A DNA stretch of 64,000 nt from NCBI GenBank assembly GCA_009667805.1, contig CM019068.1:3021218-3085217 (forward strand), read 5' to 3'. This document shows positions 63,207 through 64,000 of this stretch, piece by piece; positions within the stretch are counted from its first letter, which is position 1, and each line of letters begins with the position of its first letter. A program made the position numbers and the translations under genes. Under the pieces are notes generated by a model. It made no database searches. It was given only the letters and a program-made list of their open reading frames with translations, and was not told where the DNA came from. Source of the DNA: Leptobrachium leishanense. Lineage: Eukaryota > Chordata > Amphibia > Anura > Megophryidae.

Positions 63207-64000
63207 CAGGGCTGGATTAGCATAGGGGCAGATGGAGCAGCAGCTCCAGGCCCATGCCCCAGAATAGGCCCAGAGAAAATATAACAATGTCTGCTTTGAT
63301 GGGCATTTGAACCCCAATATCTTCAACACTATAGCAGCTACAGGGTCATGTGAAGTATCACTGGAAAGGCCAGGACATGGCCTTTCCAATGATACCAAAC
63401 ATGACCAGGTTTTCCATAACAATCAAAATAAAATAATAAATATTTCTTTATTTTTTCTTTCTAACACAGCAATACTTTCCACTTTTCATTTATTACGGGA
63501 ACAATGATGCTGCACTAACTCACCATCTCAATTGTGGAGGTGATTGCACGATCTGTTATTACGAATTGTTACACCAAATACTTAAACCACCGCACTGCAG
63601 CAAAGTGCACGGGGGAGGGGGGACTTTGGAACCCTGCGTCACTAATCTTTACACCTCACAAGGTCAAGTGAAGGTGTCATTGGACAGTACAGAGTCTGGC
63701 CTTTGCATTAATACCAAACATGTAAAATCTAAAAGAAAATAAACATTTTTTATCTACTTATTTTTAGTTAAAAAAAAAAAATCTATGGCATTGTCCATTT
63801 GTCGCGTATAAAATGAGCAATACCACTGCCATTACCCACCTTCTCATTTCCCATGCTGGGAGCAAGGTCAGGGTTTTATACAGTCATATTATTCATAAAA
63901 CACCATCCTCCAAAACACAAGGGAAATATTTCATTTTTGGTTAAAATTGTATATTTTCTCAGAAAAATGCAGTAACAGGTTCCCATTTAATTTTTTTTTA
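63207..64000. repeat. Mixed repeats incl. hairpin-chain copy, cut by window end
   Basis: CAGGGCTGGATTAGC (63208) resembles a hAT end. A palindrome at about 63355-63396 (GTATCACTGGAAAGGCCA and its inverse) matches the last hairpin of the 6922 copy. 63480-64000 matches 34850-35310 in order and content. No gene and no PRDX3 exon found. Confidence 0.55.

Noticed and set aside
57419..64000. Search for PRDX3 exons 1-3
   Set aside because: No sequence resembling the expected upstream exon (ending just before FTFVCP) or a mitochondrial targeting sequence was found; they probably lie beyond the window.
1..64000. tRNA, rRNA, bacterial operons or retroviral envelope genes
   Set aside because: None seen. 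All long coding stretches belong to PRDX3 or to retrotransposons and a Tc1 without envelope.

Overview
The window looks like vertebrate, most probably anuran amphibian, genomic DNA. It holds one recognisable host gene, the 3' half of a minus-strand mitochondrial peroxiredoxin gene (PRDX3), embedded in dense nested transposable elements. The frog assignment is an inference from the PRDX3 sequence and from the mix of repeats (Ngaro/DIRS tyrosine-recombinase elements, Tx1-like L1s, CR1 and L2 LINEs, Ty3/Gypsy chromoviruses, Tc1, many hAT MITEs). The species cannot be named from sequence alone.

Layout. 1-838 is a hairpin-rich repeat. 838-6165 is a decayed Ngaro-like element (RNase H, tyrosine recombinase, SGNH-hydrolase remnant, direct repeats at its end) carrying an L2 3' end that itself carries a hAT MITE. 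6443-33715 is a nested stack. A minus-strand L2-like LINE is split at a TTAA by a hairpin element, which is split by a plus-strand L1 (about 7745-32613). The L1 holds a Gypsy element in ORF1 (8614-17377, with a second non-autonomous Gypsy inside its LTR), a hAT (18104-19690), a foldback MITE (20312-20491), an ORF1-only L1 relative (22777-25041) and a Tc1 (25997-32363). The Tc1 holds a CR1 LINE, which holds another ORF1-only L1 relative, which holds a further element bounded by TGTAGCGCT/AGCGCTACA. 33715-38690 holds an LTR, further hairpin repeats, MITEs and a large inverted repeat.

38690-57418 is PRDX3: four exons reading right to left encode the last 151 residues, with the peroxidatic and resolving cysteines, the GGLG motif and the C-terminal YF motif. 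Upstream exons were not found and should lie beyond 64000. One intron (40426-57282, 16.9 kb) contains a 1.3-kb minisatellite and a nearly complete DIRS-like element (42776-56247) with inverted terminal repeats and an internal complementary region. That DIRS copy is invaded by two single-ORF retroelements and by a Gypsy element with nearly intact gag and pol. 57690-64000 holds a Harbinger-like MITE, LINE and L1 fragments, a second DIRS gag and more hairpin repeats.

The most unusual items are a young non-autonomous Gypsy whose only ORF is a Gag-like protein with 15 decapeptide repeats, a set of ORF1-only or novel-ORF retroelements that look L1-mobilised, and the TTAA-flanked family built as a string of consecutive palindromes.
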